This document shows positions 61,975 to 64,000 of a stretch of 64,000 bases of DNA, piece by piece. The notes below the pieces were generated by a model. The model was not told where the DNA came from and did not search any database. It worked only from the letters and a program-made list of their open reading frames with translations. Each line of letters opens with the position of its first letter. Position 1 is the stretch's first letter. The translations under genes and the position numbers were made by a program. Origin of the DNA: Adenophora triphylla var. japonica (Eukaryota; Streptophyta; Magnoliopsida; Asterales; Campanulaceae). Location of the stretch: the NCBI GenBank assembly GCA_022495995.1, contig JAFEMH010000170.1, positions 399,501 through 463,500 of the forward strand. The letters are read 5' to 3'.

Positions 61975-62360
61975 CTAAACTTAAGCTACCTCTATCACGA
62001 ATAGAGAAGTACGCTCAAGTTCTCCAAACTTAAGCTACCTCTATCACGGATTGAGAAGTACGCTCAAGTTCTCTAAACTTAAGCTACCTCTATCACAGAT
62101 TGAGAAGTATGCTCAAGTTCTCTAAACTTAAGCTACCTCTATCACAGATTGAGAAGTATGCTCAAGTTCTCCAAACTTAAGATACCTCTATCACAGATTG
62201 AGAAGTACGCTCAAGTTCTCTAAACTTAAGCTACCTCTATCACATATTGAGAAGTACACTTAAGTTCTCCAAACTTAAGCTACCTCTATCACAGATTGAG
62301 AAGTACGCTCAAGTTTTCCAAACTTCAGCTACCTCTATCTCCTCGATAGTGATGTAAGCT
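61975..62360 (+). repeat. 49-bp tandem array in 3' UTR of D (about 7 units)
   Basis: Units: cttaagctacctctatcac, a variable gaat or agatt segment, gagaagtacgctcaag, ttctccaaa. Some units form CTCTAT/ATAGAG or CTATC/GATAG hairpins (near 61990 and 62334); most have one mismatch. Homologous to the E 60-bp array. Confidence 0.8.
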
Positions 62361-62439
62361 TTAGTCACCTCAGGTGACAACCTCCATTAATTGTCAAAAC
62401 CTCAAGGATCCTAGACATCATTCCTAACTATCTAGTGAT

Positions 62440-62800
62440 GCTTGAACTACGACCAAGGCTTGATTCCTCCGGGATACGTAGGTAGCCTTTCATAAAAGGT
62501 CCAGCCATCCGACCGTAGTGGTCACCCCTTTGTCATTCATCACTCCTCGGTAGTGAAGTAGCCCCTCATGGAGGTTCAGATATCCGACCACATCGGTCAC
62601 TTCTAGCATATCCCCAGTAGGATCAATCGCCTGACCTCCTAGGTCACTTTCTCTTCTATTTTCCCAGCAAGAGACCAGCTTTTCTCCGCTATTCCCCTGC
62701 GGATCTTTTCTGAACTACGGCCTGGCTTGATTCCTCCGGGATACGTAGGTAGCCTTCCAAAGGTTCAGCCACTCGACCACCTTGGTCACCTAATCCGTCC
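62440..62800 (+). other. Two compound stem-loops next to 3' LTR of D
   Basis: Copy 1: ctacg 62447-62451 with cgtag 62477-62481, inner ATTCC/GGGAT, neighbour CCTTT/AAAGG, then GACC-gtagt-GGTC. Copy 2: ctacg 62715-62719 with cgtag 62744-62748, neighbour CCTT/AAGG, then GACC-acctt-GGTC. Between them a degenerate third copy (62540-62620) keeps CCTC/GAGG and GACC/GGTC. Very similar to E and the same plan as A. Confidence 0.7.
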
Positions 62801-62861
62801 CGGCATTCGCCAGATCGGATCCTTTTCTATCGACAACCCCACTCGCCCTGCAAGTGACGTT

Positions 62862-62874
62862 GCCGAGGGGCTTC
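62862..62874 (+). other. Purine tract of D
   Basis: GCCGAGGGGCTTC directly before the 3' LTR. Confidence 0.75.
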
Positions 62875-64000
62875 TGTAAGTACCCAAATCTGGCTCATGC
62901 CTTCCGATTAAGTTTTCCGGCAATTTCCCGGACTTTCCTAAAGTCCGGGAGCAATTCCGGAACTGTTCCGAACCTTCCAAGGAATGAAGGGACTGATTTA
63001 AATTAAAAGGGCACATTTTCCTTAATATGGAAAACCTTCTAGAAGTGCCACCTTGCATGATTCTAGAAACATGCTGAGTCATATAGGATAATGCCACACG
63101 ACTGCATTAGGAGAGAACTCCTAGCCGCACGGCCTCATTAGCCTTATCCAGACTGCCTATAAATAGAGCCCTCCTCTACCCATTTTAGACACCAACAACA
63201 TACCATATTCAGCACCAAAAGCTCTGTTCAAGCCCTGCTGCAAAAATCCCAGAAGTTGAAGAGTGCCAAGAAGCCACCTCCCTCCTCCTTGAATCCTTCC
63301 AAGTTGGTCCATCCACTAGGCAAGAATCAAAGAAGAAGAGGTCACCACCATTGGTAACCTCTCACTCCCTTATCTTGCATCATGCTTGTTTATGTGATAT
63401 AATTGCTCCTTGCATTCATATATTACTATTATCTTGCTTGGGACTTGGTATTTATTGTTAAAGATCCTATCTTTATTCATACAAATCATACCCCCTCCCC
63501 CTTTGCATCCTTTGCATGAAATAAGCATCCTTTGCCCATAAAAATGTAATCTTTGAGTTAAAGGTGCATCCTTTGTACCTAAAACCCTCTTTTTTACATA
63601 AAAATGGTATCCTTATACATCCTTTGCATATAAAAATGTAATTTTTATATTCAAATTGCATCCTTTGCACCCTAAAACTCAATTTTATACATAAAAAAGC
63701 ATCCTATGCATTAAAGATCATTTCTTTACATGAAAATGCATCTTTTGCATTAAAAATCCTTTCTATACATAAAATGCATCCTTTGCATTAATAATCATTT
63801 CTTTGCATCATAAAAATACATCCTTTGCATAAAAATCCTTTCTTTACATCAAAAAGCATCATTTGCAAATCAAAAGCATCCTTTGCACCCTAAAAATGTC
63901 ATCTTTTCACTAAAAATGTCATTTTTACATGTATTTCCCCATGTCCCCATTAGCAACCTTCGGAACGGACCGGTGTAAAGATCCTATCTTTACATCGTTT
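62875..64000 (+). repeat. 3' LTR of D (runs off window)
   Basis: Matches the first 1126 bp of 34678-36415 with roughly 15-20 differences by eye. The TATA box is conserved at about 63167, the GCCGCACGG pair is upstream and the catcctttgca array at about 63500-63900. Confidence 0.95.

Larger units (their letters stand above)
34678..64000 (+). mobile_element. Element D: Tat-type retrotransposon nested in A 5' LTR, host of E
   Basis: Begins with a 1738-bp LTR (34678-36415), Arg primer site, leader, gag remnant, pro, RT-RNase H, archaeal RNase H, integrase to 45071, post-pol stem-loops, antisense DUF7745 (47200-45698), antisense PMD (61582-47731, split by E), repeat array, compound stem-loops, purine tract, 3' LTR from 62875 to the window edge. 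LTR differences are about 1.5-2% over the comparable part. The bases before it are gaggg; the right duplication lies outside. Several stops and frame changes; no recognisable capsid. Its LTR, primer site, leader and 3' UTR are related to those of E. Confidence 0.95.

Overview
This window is plant nuclear DNA, probably from a eudicot. It holds no ordinary host gene that I can recognise. Nearly all of it is a nest of Ty3/gypsy LTR retrotransposons of the Tat/Ogre type. The signs are a primer-binding site matching the 3' end of tRNA-Arg, a protease-RT-RNase H-second (archaeal-type) RNase H-integrase order, long leaders, tandem repeats before the 3' LTR, and extra genes on the opposite strand between pol and the 3' LTR. 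A 0.3-kb piece of chloroplast DNA (16S-trnI spacer) confirms a plant nuclear genome.

Layout, using my own labels. F (minus strand, 1-3636, outermost) keeps an antisense DUF7745-type gene, split by a 1.3-kb insert of AT-rich repeats plus plastid DNA, and the end of integrase. A (minus, 3637 to 34677 and beyond) is inserted in F integrase: 3' LTR 3637-5061, repeat array, antisense DUF7745 gene 6565-8139, pol 8719-13524, gag-pro 29380-32345, primer site 33661-33678, 5' LTR from 33679. B (plus, 13525-29379, target duplication GCAGG) lies in the protease of A. D (plus, 34678 to beyond 64000) lies in the 5' LTR of A. E (minus, 47868-59063, target duplication GGCAT) lies in the last exon of an antisense gene of D. 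By eye, LTR divergence is roughly 2-2.5% in A, 2% in B, 1.5-2% in D and 0.5% in E, in line with the nesting order. All are defective. E has no pol at all.

Genes. The sense strand carries gag (with a C-x2-H-x4-H-x4-C knuckle where it survives) and pol. The antisense strand carries a DUF7745-type gene (F, A, B, D) and, in B and D, a second gene of the plant mobile domain (PMD) type with introns.

The most unusual signal is non-coding. (1) A compound stem-loop (outer stem CTACG/CGTAG, covarying inner stem, then one or two more covarying hairpins) recurs about 12 times in all five elements, always in element sense, after pol and just before the 3' LTR. (2) The 3'-UTR tandem arrays are arrays of hairpins whose loops are conserved while both stem arms change together. 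(3) Each family has its own short GC-rich palindrome, usually in pairs, placed upstream of the LTR TATA box, in the leader and upstream of the antisense genes. Together these suggest a structured-RNA and antisense-gene regulatory system that I do not know from the literature. Reading frames were checked by eye; no alignment, folding or database search was run.
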